Source: UBA2396 sp038042175
GTDB lineage: Bacteria; Planctomycetota; Phycisphaerae; Phycisphaerales; UBA1924
Direction of reading: 5' to 3'
Length of the DNA stretch: 64,000 nt
Assembly (NCBI GenBank): GCA_964358855.1
Contig: CAYHQQ010000004.1
Span: 1 to 64,000, forward strand
Position 1 is the stretch's first letter. The number at the start of each line of letters is the position of its first letter. The position numbers and the translations under genes are program-made. Below are positions 17,790 to 26,530 of the stretch, piece after piece. The notes beneath the pieces are model-generated. The model did not search any database. It worked only from the letters and a program-made list of their open reading frames with translations, and was not told where the DNA came from.

Positions 17790-17824
17790 TTTTAAGTCCG
17801 CTGCGTCTGCCGTTCCGCCACGGG
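17790..17824 (+). repeat. tRNA-derived attachment core, copy 2 (junction of islands A and B)
   Basis: 35 bases identical to the tRNA-Leu 5' half starting at the anticodon loop (TTTTAAG). The next base differs from copies 1 and 3 (CGGGCCC instead of CGGGGCC). Read as a tRNA 5' end this gives GGGCCCG, which would pair perfectly with the 3' acceptor strand of the resident tRNA-Leu. Confidence 0.75.
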
Positions 17825-17836
17825 CCCGAAGAGGCT

Positions 17837-18004
17837 GATTCTACGGGAGATACGGCGATCCTGGAGGCTGTCAGGACGAAGGACTGGGGGCGTCTCGGCG
17901 TCCTGCTCGGCGTCGTTGACCTGGACCTGGGCAAGGTCATCGCCGCTTGGCCATCAATGCGAAGAGAAATGCGAGAGGCCATCGTCACCATTGTTGCTCG
18001 GTGA
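17837..18004 (+). other. Conserved 55-codon frame at left end of island B
   Basis: DSTGDTAILEAVRTKDWGRL, then GVLLGVVDLDLGKVIAAWPS, to a stop at 18004: the same length as the frame after copy 1 and clearly related to it. Compared with copy 1 the stretch CGTCTCGGCGTCCTGCTC differs almost only at third codon positions, showing past selection on the protein. Unknown function; no own start codon. Its stop overlaps a GTG (GTGA) that opens the next short frame. Confidence 0.45.
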
Positions 18005-18231
18005 CCTCACCACAAGCCGTTGTGTTGACAGGGTTAGACAACTCTGGGTCGTCGTCAGATTCGGGGAGCAGCGGCGCGAGTTCATCGGGCGGCGGTGGTC
18101 CCGGTGGGATGAGCAGCGGCGCATCGTCCGTCGCTTCATCCGGTGCATTATCGGGGGCAAGCAGTGGCGGCTCGGGCTGCATGAGCGGGCCGAGCCCGAG
18201 CGGGGGCGGAACGGGGACGTTCTCATTCTAG
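18001..18231 (+). CDS. Possible Ser/Gly-rich small protein
   Basis: 76-codon frame from the GTG overlapping the previous stop (GTGA). After a short start (VTSPQAVVLTGLDN) it is almost only Ser, Gly, Ala and Pro. Low complexity and high GC make chance openness plausible; the only support is the stop-start overlap. Otherwise the 295 bases between 18004 and 18300 show nothing. Confidence 0.2.
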   Translation: MTSPQAVVLTGLDNSGSSSDSGSSGASSSGGGGPGGMSSGASSVASSGALSGASSGGSGCMSGPSPSGGGTGTFSF

Positions 18232-18299
18232 CGGCGGATTTCGCCGATAACGCCTCATTGGGCTAACGGCTCTTCGTCCTGCTACCCTTCGGACACCGC

Positions 18300-18791
18300 A
18301 TGGTGACTCGCCTGGTCCATCCCTTGCTCGTGTGGCTCGCGTTCGCGGGCTTTGTGCTGCAGAGCGCCTGTGTCGGCGTGCCCTTCGGACACGGGCTGTG
18401 CATCGGCTGCGATCGCGAGGGGAGTGCGGGCTGGACCATCAGCGAACCGTGCGTCCCCGGCGTGCGTGATTGCTGCGCTGACGAGCACCACGAGGGCGAG
18501 TCGGCCGAATGCCTATCTGGTCCGGCTGTGCATGATCCGGCGGATTGCGGCTGTATCGATGTACCCTTGATGGGCGGAATGACCGCCTTCGTCTCGGCGC
18601 CAGTGCGCATTGATGTGGCCGCCAGCCAGCTGTTCGATCATGTGTTGCCGGTACCGGTATTCCTGGCTGACCAGCATCGCTTTGGGATTCAGGACCTAAC
18701 CTGCTGGGCGAGAGCTGGACCAATGTGGTGGGACGGCTCACCGCCACGGCTGCTCACGCCGCTCGCGCGCTGGACGGTCCTCACGGTCTAG
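18300..18791 (+). CDS. Exported Cys-rich protein, first gene of operon B1
   Basis: 163 residues with an N-terminal hydrophobic segment (PLLVWLAFAGFVLQSACVG) that looks like a signal sequence. Nine or more cysteines lie in the first 90 residues (GLCIGCDREG, CVPGVRDCCADEHH, DPADCGCID) and a Trp-rich C-terminus follows. Same size and position as the opening proteins of the other two efflux operons (3067, 25859), though direct residue similarity is low by eye. Probably a periplasmic metal-binding accessory. No family recognised; the start is the first ATG in the frame. Confidence 0.62.
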   Translation: MVTRLVHPLLVWLAFAGFVLQSACVGVPFGHGLCIGCDREGSAGWTISEPCVPGVRDCCADEHHEGESAECLSGPAVHDPADCGCIDVPLMGGMTAFVSAPVRIDVAASQLFDHVLPVPVFLADQHRFGIQDLTCWARAGPMWWDGSPPRLLTPLARWTVLTV

Positions 18792-18917
18792 CTCCACTGA
18801 TTCCACACCGTACCGCTGCCGCGTTTGATATGCGGCCGCGATGTCGTTGCGTGGCAGCATCCGTATCGGAGCGGATTCACAGCCCGCACTGCGTGGAAAC
18901 CAGTTGGAGCATTATTC

Positions 18918-20369
18918 ATGCCTCGCCAGGCACGCCCATCGCGGGCAGCACTTGCCGTGACAACGCTGATGATCACAGCCGGAATCACCGGCTGCGCGAG
19001 CGATAGCCCCCTCTCTGGCCGCCGGATCATCGAAGGCCTCGAGCGCGACCGCATCCCGATCGCCGATCACGCGGGCCACGCGGTGGGCACTGACCCGATC
19101 GCGGCCCTCGCGCCCTCCGGTCCTATCACGTTGGCGGACCTCCTGCTGGTCGCCGAGGCCAGGAATCCCGACCTCGCCGCCGCGCGGAGCGGGGTAGGGA
19201 TCGCCGCCGGAAAAGCGTGGCAGGCCTCGCTGTATCCAAACCCCCGCGTGGACGTGTCATCGGAGGATATCTCTTGGCGAACCGGCACATCGGACACCAA
19301 GACAACGGTCGGCCTTACCCAACCGATCATTCTTGGAGATCGACGGCAGGCCGCGATGAACGCGGCCGAGGCGGAACAGTCGGCGCGACTCGCGGCGGTC
19401 GAGGCCCGTAGGCGCGTTCTCTTCGGCGACATCGCCGTCCTGTACTCGCAGCTCATCGCCGCGCGCGACCAGGAGCGGCTCTATTCGGAGTTGCGTGAGC
19501 TTGTCAACAAGACCTTGAGTGCGGCGCAAGTGAGGTTTGAGGCGAGGGCCGTGCCCGAGACCGATGTGATCCGCCCGCGGGTCGAGCTCTACCGGATCGA
19601 CGCCGCCCTTGGCAGGTTGAGGCAGGAGAGCCTCGCCACCGCAAAGGGGCTGGGCCTCCTCGTGGGCGAAGTCACCATCGATCCGTCTCGACTGGATGGC
19701 TCGGTTTCGCTTACCCCGGAGGGCTTCGATATCAAGCGCTTGGAGGCGGCAGTACGAACCACGCACCCGTCGCTGGCCGTCGCGGACCGAGAGATCGAAG
19801 CGGCGGAGGCGCGACTCCGCCAAGTCAAGGCGGAAACGACCCCCGACCTAGATGTCCGTGTCGGCGTCGGCTACAACGGTGAGATCCAGAGCGGTGTTGT
19901 CGATGTGGGGGTCGGCATGACCGTTCCACTCTGGGATGCCCGTGAAGGCGACGGCCTCTCGGCCCGATTCGAGCTCATGCGGGCAAGGCAGGAGCGCGCC
20001 GGCATCGAGAACGACCTGCTGCGCCGGCTGGCCGTCGCGGCCGGAGAGTTCGAGGCTGCCAAGTCCCAACTCGACACCTTCCGCGACAAGATCGTGCCCG
20101 ACGCGCAGCGATCTTTCGACCAAACCTCGGAGGGATACCGCGGCGGGCGGTCATCGTTCCTCGACCTGCTCGATGCGCAGCGAACACTGACCGAGGCTCG
20201 TGTCACCCAGACCGAGCTTGCGAGCGCGGTCGCAGCGGCCCGAGCCAAAGTCATCCAGATCGTCGGCCCGGACGGGCTGAGTTCCCAAGTCGGAGCCCCC
20301 GAAACGGCTCCGGACAAGATTCCATCCCCCATTCAAGAGCGCCCTCAGGGCGCGGAGGTCAGACCATGA
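18918..20369 (+). CDS. TolC-family outer-membrane efflux lipoprotein (CzcC type)
   Basis: 483 residues. The N-terminus ends in a lipobox (TAGITGC). The two TolC halves are visible, the second closing with GYRGGRSSFLDLLDAQRTL. It is the outer channel for the adaptor and RND pump encoded at 21031 and 22570. The ATG at 18918 has TTGGAGC upstream and places the signal peptide at the start; the frame is open upstream to 18825 but without a signal-like N-terminus. The stop overlaps the next start by 4 bases (ATGA). Confidence 0.9.
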   Translation: MPRQARPSRAALAVTTLMITAGITGCASDSPLSGRRIIEGLERDRIPIADHAGHAVGTDPIAALAPSGPITLADLLLVAEARNPDLAAARSGVGIAAGKAWQASLYPNPRVDVSSEDISWRTGTSDTKTTVGLTQPIILGDRRQAAMNAAEAEQSARLAAVEARRRVLFGDIAVLYSQLIAARDQERLYSELRELVNKTLSAAQVRFEARAVPETDVIRPRVELYRIDAALGRLRQESLATAKGLGLLVGEVTIDPSRLDGSVSLTPEGFDIKRLEAAVRTTHPSLAVADREIEAAEARLRQVKAETTPDLDVRVGVGYNGEIQSGVVDVGVGMTVPLWDAREGDGLSARFELMRARQERAGIENDLLRRLAVAAGEFEAAKSQLDTFRDKIVPDAQRSFDQTSEGYRGGRSSFLDLLDAQRTLTEARVTQTELASAVAAARAKVIQIVGPDGLSSQVGAPETAPDKIPSPIQERPQGAEVRP

Positions 20370-21019
20370 GCATGAAGTTGTGGATCATCGGAGCTCTCGT
20401 TGCGGCCGTCGGGCTGGTCTCGGCATGCGAGAAAAAGTCCGCCGATGGCGGCGGCAAGAGCGGAACGACCCAGACCGCTGCGAAGCCGGACGCCTCGGGC
20501 CGCTGCCCGCACGAGATCAAGCAGGAGAAATGTCCGTTCTGCAATCCCGGCCTCGTCGAGTCCGAAGGATTCTGCGGCGAGCACGGCTTCGCGGAGGCGC
20601 TCTGCGTCCAGTGCCGGCCCTACCTCAAGGCGGCCTTCCGTGCCAAGGGCGACTGGTGCAAGGAACACGAGGTGCCGGAGTCGCAGTGCATCCAGTGCCA
20701 CCCGGAGCTCAAGGACAAGATCAAGCCCGGTGAGCACGGCACGACGACCCCGACCTCAGCGAGCACGCCCGCCCAGGCCGGTCAGTGCGAGCACACCATT
20801 GCCAAGGCCAAGTGCCCCTTCTGCACGCCCTCGCTGATCGAAAGCGACGGATTCTGCAAGGAGCACGACATCGCCGAAGCGCTCTGCGTCAAGTGCCGCC
20901 CGTACTTGGAGGCCGCGTTCAAGGCCAAGGGCGACTGGTGCAAGGAGCACAGCACCCCAGAATCTCAGTGCGTCGAGTGCAACCCGGACCTCAAGAACAA
21001 GCCTAAGGGCAAGGGATAA
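20366..21019 (+). CDS. Lipoprotein with two nine-cysteine metal-binding modules
   Basis: 217 residues; signal and lipobox (VGLVSAC, C21). Two near-identical modules span about 47-111 and 141-205. Each has Cys-x-His, CPFCxP, FCxEH, EALCVxCRPYL, GDWCKEH and PESQCxxC: nine cysteines and two to three histidines in about 65 residues. A third copy of the module forms the N-terminal domain of the adaptor encoded 11 bases downstream. The protein is probably anchored at the outer or inner membrane facing the periplasm, where it would bind soft metals and pass them to the pump. The module does not match a family I can name. It is co-translated with the TolC gene (ATGA overlap). Confidence 0.78.
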   Translation: MSMKLWIIGALVAAVGLVSACEKKSADGGGKSGTTQTAAKPDASGRCPHEIKQEKCPFCNPGLVESEGFCGEHGFAEALCVQCRPYLKAAFRAKGDWCKEHEVPESQCIQCHPELKDKIKPGEHGTTTPTSASTPAQAGQCEHTIAKAKCPFCTPSLIESDGFCKEHDIAEALCVKCRPYLEAAFKAKGDWCKEHSTPESQCVECNPDLKNKPKGKG

Positions 21020-21030
21020 GGACACTCGCC

Positions 21031-22533
21031 ATGAAGATCACTCTCACCATTCTCGTTCTCGCGGCGGCGGGTATCGCCGAAGTGAGCATCCCCATCGGCT
21101 CGGCGTGGGCGCAGCCACAACCGGTCCAAGCCCCGCAGGTCGCCTCGCCGTGCCCGCACGGCATCGAGGCGGCGAAGTGCCCCTTCTGTGACCCGACCCG
21201 CATCGACCGCCTGGGCATGTGCAAAGAGCACGGCGTTCCTGAGGCGGTGTGCGTGAAGTGCAGGCCGTTCCTCAAGACGGCGTTTGTCGCGGCCGGCGAC
21301 TGGTGCAAGGAACACGACACCCCCGAGTCGCAGTGCGCGATCTGCAATCCGAGCGACACCAAGGCGGCGACGGCTCGCGCTCAATCCGCCGGCGCGGAAC
21401 TCCGCTGGCAGCAAGAGCCTTCGGTAACCTGCTCGACGTCGAGCACAGTGGTCACGCTGCTTACGCCCGAGGTTGTTCGTGCCGTCGGATTCGAGTTCGT
21501 TCAGGTTCAGGCCGCGCCGATCGTTCGCACGGTCGAACGCAATGCCGAACTGGCCTACAACGCGAACCGCTACGCCCGGCTCTCGTCACGCGCCGGCGGC
21601 GTGGTTGCGGAGATGAAAAAAGACCTCGGCGAGGCCGTCAAGAAGGGCGACGTGCTAGCGGTCGTCGATTCCACGGACCTCGGGACGGCCAAGAGCGACC
21701 TCCTGCAGGCTCTGGAAACCGCCAAACTGTGGGAAACCAACGCGACGCGTGAACGGGCGTTGGTCGAGAAGGGCGTCGGCATCGAGCGTGAGGCGCTGGA
21801 AGCGGAAACCAGGGCGGCCGAGAGCCGCATCGCGGTCAATCGCGCCCGCCAGCGCCTCCGCAACCTGGGGCTCTCGAAGGAGCACATCGCAAGCGTTGAG
21901 CATGACGGCGACACCAGTTCTCTCCTCGAACTCGTCGCGCCGTTCGATGGCATGGTTGTCGAGCGGGGCGCGGTCATGGGGGAAGTGGTCGAACCCGGCA
22001 AGCCGCTGCTGGCCGTCGCCGACACGGGCACCATGTGGGCGCTGGTGGACCTGGCCGAGGCCGATCTCGCGGTCGTCAAGATCGGACAGCAAGCCGCGGT
22101 CAGCGTGGATGGACTGCTCGGGAAGTCCTTCACAGGACGCTTGACGTGGATTAGCACGCAGGTCGACCCCAAGACACGCACCCTCAAGGCGCGGGTGGAA
22201 CTCGACAACGGCGCGGGGCTCCTTAGGGCCAACATGTTTGGTCGCGCCCGCATCAACGCCGGGGAAAGCCGTCAAGCGATCACCGTTCCCAAAGAGGCGG
22301 TGCAGTGGGAAGGATGCTGCAACATCGCCTTCGTAAGGTCCGACGCCGCGGGCACCACCTTCAAACCGGCGCGACTGGTTCTGGCCTATGACGCGGGCGA
22401 CCGCTATGAGGTGAGTGGCGGTCTCAGCCCCGGCGACACCATCGTCACCCGGGGCAGCTACATCCTCAAGAACGAGATCCTCAAGAACGCGGTTGGCGCA
22501 GGGTGCTGCGAGGTCGACCATCTGAAGAAGTGA
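21031..22533 (+). CDS. RND periplasmic adaptor with N-terminal nine-Cys module
   Basis: 500 residues. Signal peptide (to about 27, SAWAQ), then one nine-Cys module (about 41-105, same signature as the two modules in the preceding lipoprotein), then a CzcB-like adaptor: lipoyl halves (KKDLGEAVKKGDVLAVVDST...), helical hairpin, barrel (LAVADTGTMWALVDLAEADLAVV) and a C-terminal domain ending LSPGDTIVTRGSYILKNEIL. It bridges the RND pump and TolC channel. The final residues contain GCCEVDH. The metal is not defined by sequence; a Czc-type divalent cation is likely. Confidence 0.88.
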   Translation: MKITLTILVLAAAGIAEVSIPIGSAWAQPQPVQAPQVASPCPHGIEAAKCPFCDPTRIDRLGMCKEHGVPEAVCVKCRPFLKTAFVAAGDWCKEHDTPESQCAICNPSDTKAATARAQSAGAELRWQQEPSVTCSTSSTVVTLLTPEVVRAVGFEFVQVQAAPIVRTVERNAELAYNANRYARLSSRAGGVVAEMKKDLGEAVKKGDVLAVVDSTDLGTAKSDLLQALETAKLWETNATRERALVEKGVGIEREALEAETRAAESRIAVNRARQRLRNLGLSKEHIASVEHDGDTSSLLELVAPFDGMVVERGAVMGEVVEPGKPLLAVADTGTMWALVDLAEADLAVVKIGQQAAVSVDGLLGKSFTGRLTWISTQVDPKTRTLKARVELDNGAGLLRANMFGRARINAGESRQAITVPKEAVQWEGCCNIAFVRSDAAGTTFKPARLVLAYDAGDRYEVSGGLSPGDTIVTRGSYILKNEILKNAVGAGCCEVDHLKK

Positions 22534-22569
22534 CTCCGCGATCACCCTCGGAGCCTCTGGAGCCCGCTC

Positions 22570-25500
22570 ATGCTGAACTGGATCATCGGCTGGTCACTGC
22601 GCAACCGCTTTCTCGTGCTGTTGGGGACGTTTGTCTTCATCGCGTGGGGCGTTCATTCGCTCTCGCAACTGCCCATCGACGCCTTCCCCGACACCACGCC
22701 TGTTCAGGTCCAAGTCAACACCGTCGCCCCAGCGCTCTCCCCTGAGGAAATCGAGCGGCAGATCACGCAGCCGGTGGAGGTCGCGATCTCGGGGCTCCCG
22801 CGCCTTGATGGTGTACGTTCCGTCTCGAAGTTTGGACTCTCGCAGGTCACCGTGACGTTCGAGGACGGAACGGACATCTACTTCGCGCGTCAACTCATCA
22901 ATGAGAGACTTGGGACGGTAGAACTCCCAGAGGGCATCGAGCGGCCAGAAATGGGGCCCGTGGCGACCGGCCTCGGAGAGGTCTTCCACTACCTCGTTGT
23001 CGGCAAGGGCGAGTCGCCGGCGTCCCTGACCGAACTGACCACAGCTCAGGACTGGATCATCGCGCCCCAACTCCGGCAGGTTCGCGGAGTCGCTGAGGTC
23101 AACACCTGGGGCGGCATGGTCAAACAGTTCGAGGTCATTGTTGAGCCCTCGCGGCTCATCAAGTACGGGCTGACCATCGACGAAGTGACCGAGGCCCTAG
23201 CGAAGAACAACGCGAGCGTCGGCGGAGGGCAGGTCACCCGGGGAGGTGAATCGATGCTCGTCCACGGCGTGGCGCTCACCGCCAACATCGAACAGGTCGC
23301 CAACGCCGTGATCAAGGCCGAAGGCGGGACGCCGATCCGTGTACGCGACGTGGCGGATGTACGCGAAGGCCACGCGATCCGCCGCGGGGCCGTGACGGCG
23401 GGGGGCAAGGGCGAAGCAGTGCTGGGCCTGGGCTTCATGCTCATGGGCGAGAACAGCCACGAGATCACGCGCCGGTTGGACGACCGCCTCAGAGAGGTGC
23501 GGTCGTCGCTCCCGTCGAACGTGGATGTCCAGGTGGTCTATCGCCGCACCGACCTCGTGGATCACGTGATCCACACCGTGCAGGAAAACCTGCTCATCGG
23601 CGCGTTGTTTGTCATCGCCGTGCTCTTTGTCTTCCTGGGCAATCTTCGGGCCGGGCTGATCGTGGCGGTCGCGATCCCTCTGGCCATGCTCTTCTCCTTC
23701 AGCCTGATGATGCAGTTCGGGATCGCCGCGAGCCTGCTGAGCTTGGGCGCCATCGACTTCGGGCTCGTGGTAGACAGTTCGGTCATCATTGTCGAAAACA
23801 GCGTGCGGCGGATCGGCCACGACAACGAACACGGAGGGAAGACACCACTGATCGATATTGTGCGCGACGCGGCTGTCGAGGTGCGCAAGCCGACCATGTT
23901 CGGCGAGCTCATCATCATGATCGTGTTCCTGCCCATCCTCCTCCTGGAGGGTGTCGAAGGGAAGCTCTTCCGGCCGATGGCCTTGACCGTCGTCTTTGCC
24001 CTTCTGAGCTCGCTGATCTTTTCACTCACCCTCACGCCGGTCCTGTGCAGCTTCGTTCTGGGCCGCCGCATCAAGGAGAAGGAGAACTGGTTGGTGCGGG
24101 GCGTGCAGTGGGTGTATAGGCCCTTCGTGCATGCCGCGCTTCGATTCCGGTGGACCACCGTGACATTCGGCGTGCTCATCGTGGCCGGCGGGGTCGTGCT
24201 GGCGACCCGCCTCGGAACCGCTTTTATCCCGCGCCTCTATGAGGAGGCGATCGTGAGCAACATCGTCCGCCTCTCAGGGGTGTCTATCGACCAGTCCGCG
24301 GACTACAACACGCGCATCGAGCGCTACGTTCTGGAGAAGTTCCCCGACGAAATCGAGCACATCTGGACACGCTTTGGCACCGCGGCGGTGGCCACCGACC
24401 CGATGGGGATTGAACAGAACGACGTGTTCATCACGCTGAAGGCACGAAAGGGCTGGACCAAAGCCAAGACCCAGGCGGAACTCTCCGAACGAGTGTCCGA
24501 GGCGCTGGGGGTGCTCCCGGGCGTCCGTTCCAGCATGATGCAGCCCATCGAGATGCGGATGAACGAGATGATCGCAGGCATCCGATCCGACGTCGGCGTT
24601 CTAGTGTTTGGCGACAATCTTGACCAACTGCAAACGCTGGCGGGACAGGTGCAAGGCATCGTCGAGTCAATTCCGGGGGCCGAGGATGTGTCAGCCGAGC
24701 AGGTGACCGGGTCCCCCGTGCTGCAGATTCGGGTGGATCAGGACGCCATCGCCCGGTATGGAATACCCGCTCAGCATGTGCTCGAGATCGTCCAGGCCCT
24801 CGGTGAGATCAAGGTCGGGCAGGTCCGCGACGGCGAGCGCCGTTTCGACCTCACGTTGGAACTTCCCGATCGGTTTCGGAATGACCCGGACGCGATCGGC
24901 GACTTGCTCGTGCCTACCGCCGCGGGCGAGCGCATACCTCTGGCACGCCTGGCCCGAATCTCGCCCACGGAAGGCCCGACAGTCGTGAATCGCGACTGGG
25001 GAAAACGGCGCGTGGTCGTGCAGATGAACGTCAGAGGCCGCGACCTTGGTGGCTTCGTCGCCGAGGCCCGGGCACGCATCGCGCAGGATGTGAAAATGCC
25101 AACCGGCTACTACGCCACCTTCGGAGGCCAGTTCGAGCACTACGAACGGGCCACGCGACGCCTCTACGTCATCGTCCCGATCGTGATCGCTTCGATCGCG
25201 CTCCTGCTCTACTTCAGTGTGGGAAGCTGGCGCGACGCCGCGATCGTGCTGACCGGCGTGCCCTTCGCCGCCCTCGGCGGAGTGCTCGCCCTGATGCTGC
25301 GGGGCCTCGACTTCACCGTGTCGGCGGCGGTGGGGTTCATCGCGGTGTCGGGCGTGTCGATGCTCACCGGATTGGTGCTCGTATCGACGATCCGCCAGCG
25401 CATCGCCCACGGCATGAGTGTCAACGAGGCCATCGAGCAAACGCGGCTCATCCGCCTTCGGCCCATCCTGATGACCGCCCTGGTCGCCGCTTTGGGTTTC

Positions 25501-25776
25501 GTGCCGATGGCTCTCAACACCGGGGTTGGCGCCGAGGTGCAACGCCCCTTGGCGACGGTCGTGATCGCCGGGATCGTCACGGACAACCTCTTGACCCTCT
25601 TTGTGCTCCCTGCCCTGTACTCGTTACTGGGGGGGCGTGACCTCACCACCCGCCTGGCGCGAGCCAAAGCCGCCATTCCCGGAAGTATCACGGAGCATCA
25701 CTCACCTGGAACTGTCGTCACCGATAGGCCGCCAGAGTCGTTGAGCCGGGCAACGGACCCCGTTCCATCCACCTGA
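22570..25776 (+). CDS. czcA: CzcA-family heavy-metal RND efflux pump
   Basis: 1,068 residues, usual HME-RND length. It starts MLNWIIGWSLRNRFLVLLG; it contains PIDAFPDTTPVQVQVNT and VSKFGLSQVTVTFEDGTDI. In TM4 the sequence DFGLVVDSSVIIVEN is the DFGxxxDxxxxxxEN signature of divalent-cation (Zn/Co/Cd, Ni) pumps. Two sets of six membrane spans and two large periplasmic loops are visible. GGAGCCC precedes the ATG. The C-terminal tail is polar. It exports periplasmic or cytoplasmic divalent metal by proton antiport together with the two preceding genes. Confidence 0.93.
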   Translation: MLNWIIGWSLRNRFLVLLGTFVFIAWGVHSLSQLPIDAFPDTTPVQVQVNTVAPALSPEEIERQITQPVEVAISGLPRLDGVRSVSKFGLSQVTVTFEDGTDIYFARQLINERLGTVELPEGIERPEMGPVATGLGEVFHYLVVGKGESPASLTELTTAQDWIIAPQLRQVRGVAEVNTWGGMVKQFEVIVEPSRLIKYGLTIDEVTEALAKNNASVGGGQVTRGGESMLVHGVALTANIEQVANAVIKAEGGTPIRVRDVADVREGHAIRRGAVTAGGKGEAVLGLGFMLMGENSHEITRRLDDRLREVRSSLPSNVDVQVVYRRTDLVDHVIHTVQENLLIGALFVIAVLFVFLGNLRAGLIVAVAIPLAMLFSFSLMMQFGIAASLLSLGAIDFGLVVDSSVIIVENSVRRIGHDNEHGGKTPLIDIVRDAAVEVRKPTMFGELIIMIVFLPILLLEGVEGKLFRPMALTVVFALLSSLIFSLTLTPVLCSFVLGRRIKEKENWLVRGVQWVYRPFVHAALRFRWTTVTFGVLIVAGGVVLATRLGTAFIPRLYEEAIVSNIVRLSGVSIDQSADYNTRIERYVLEKFPDEIEHIWTRFGTAAVATDPMGIEQNDVFITLKARKGWTKAKTQAELSERVSEALGVLPGVRSSMMQPIEMRMNEMIAGIRSDVGVLVFGDNLDQLQTLAGQVQGIVESIPGAEDVSAEQVTGSPVLQIRVDQDAIARYGIPAQHVLEIVQALGEIKVGQVRDGERRFDLTLELPDRFRNDPDAIGDLLVPTAAGERIPLARLARISPTEGPTVVNRDWGKRRVVVQMNVRGRDLGGFVAEARARIAQDVKMPTGYYATFGGQFEHYERATRRLYVIVPIVIASIALLLYFSVGSWRDAAIVLTGVPFAALGGVLALMLRGLDFTVSAAVGFIAVSGVSMLTGLVLVSTIRQRIAHGMSVNEAIEQTRLIRLRPILMTALVAALGFVPMALNTGVGAEVQRPLATVVIAGIVTDNLLTLFVLPALYSLLGGRDLTTRLARAKAAIPGSITEHHSPGTVVTDRPPESLSRATDPVPST

Positions 25777-25858
25777 CCGGCGATATTCCGGACGAGTCAA
25801 TCCGGAGTTTCGGCACGAACCATTCCCGCCCGCTATGGGTATACTCTCTGCCCACTCA

Positions 25859-26311
25859 ATGCGACGCAACCTCGTTCAACGCTCGATTGCAGTCCTTTGT
25901 CTCCTCGCCTTCGGGCTGGGGCAGGCGGTATCAGCATCTTTCCTCGTTCGGTGCGAGGATGGGACGGGCAGCCGGTTAGAGTTCGCGTGCGAGCGGACGA
26001 GCGACGGCTCTTGCGTGGACGCGTGCGATCAAGTCGACGTTCCCGTCGATGATGCTGACGCCCAAACGACGGACGACCACGCCCCGCATCCCTGCAAGGA
26101 CACGCCTGTAAGCGATACGCACGCGGCGGCGAAGATGGCCGCGAAGGCGCGTGCGATTGAGTTGCCAGAGCTGACCGCGATGGCCGCCGCCATCGCTTAT
26201 CACGTCGCGGTGTTCGACACGCCGAAGCCCCGTGTGCATTTCGTGCCGCGGGCGAACGAGAAGCCGCCGGACACGACCGCGCGGCTGCGCACCGTCATTC
26301 TCGTGGTCTAG
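25859..26311 (+). CDS. Exported small protein, first gene of operon B2
   Basis: 150 residues with signal peptide (SIAVLCLLAFGLGQAVSA). The middle has scattered Cys and His (CERTSDGSCVDACD, DDHAPHPC) and many Asp residues, the C-terminus is basic. It corresponds in size and place to the opening genes of the other two operons. An in-frame ATG at 25835 would add eight residues; TATACT at 25840-25845, a good -10 box, lies between the two, which favours 25859. No family recognised. Confidence 0.6.
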   Translation: MRRNLVQRSIAVLCLLAFGLGQAVSASFLVRCEDGTGSRLEFACERTSDGSCVDACDQVDVPVDDADAQTTDDHAPHPCKDTPVSDTHAAAKMAAKARAIELPELTAMAAAIAYHVAVFDTPKPRVHFVPRANEKPPDTTARLRTVILVV

Positions 26312-26530
26312 CTGACAGATCGACGCTCGCCGAGTCGCGCGACCTCATGCCATTGGCACGCTCTTGCCAACGGCTTGCTGGTGCGTTGAACCATCGGTGC
26401 GCGGCGACATCACTCCAACGCGGTCCCGCCCGTGAGGTCACCGCAGCGTCCCCTCTTCCAAATCAGACGACTTGCAGCCGATCGCCCGCCAACCACGCGT
26501 GGCGGCCGGCGGCTGACCAGGAATCCCTCT

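Larger units (their letters stand above)
2576..17824. mobile_element. Genomic island A (copper detoxification) at tRNA-Leu
   Basis: Bounded by 35 bp identical direct repeats of the tRNA-Leu 5' half at 2576-2610 and 17790-17824. It carries one long co-directional operon of efflux and P-type ATPase genes. Its left end has the conserved 55-codon frame and its right end the hairpin-led module shared with island B. No integrase, transposase or conjugation gene lies inside, so mobility must have depended on a recombinase supplied elsewhere or since lost. Confidence 0.6.
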
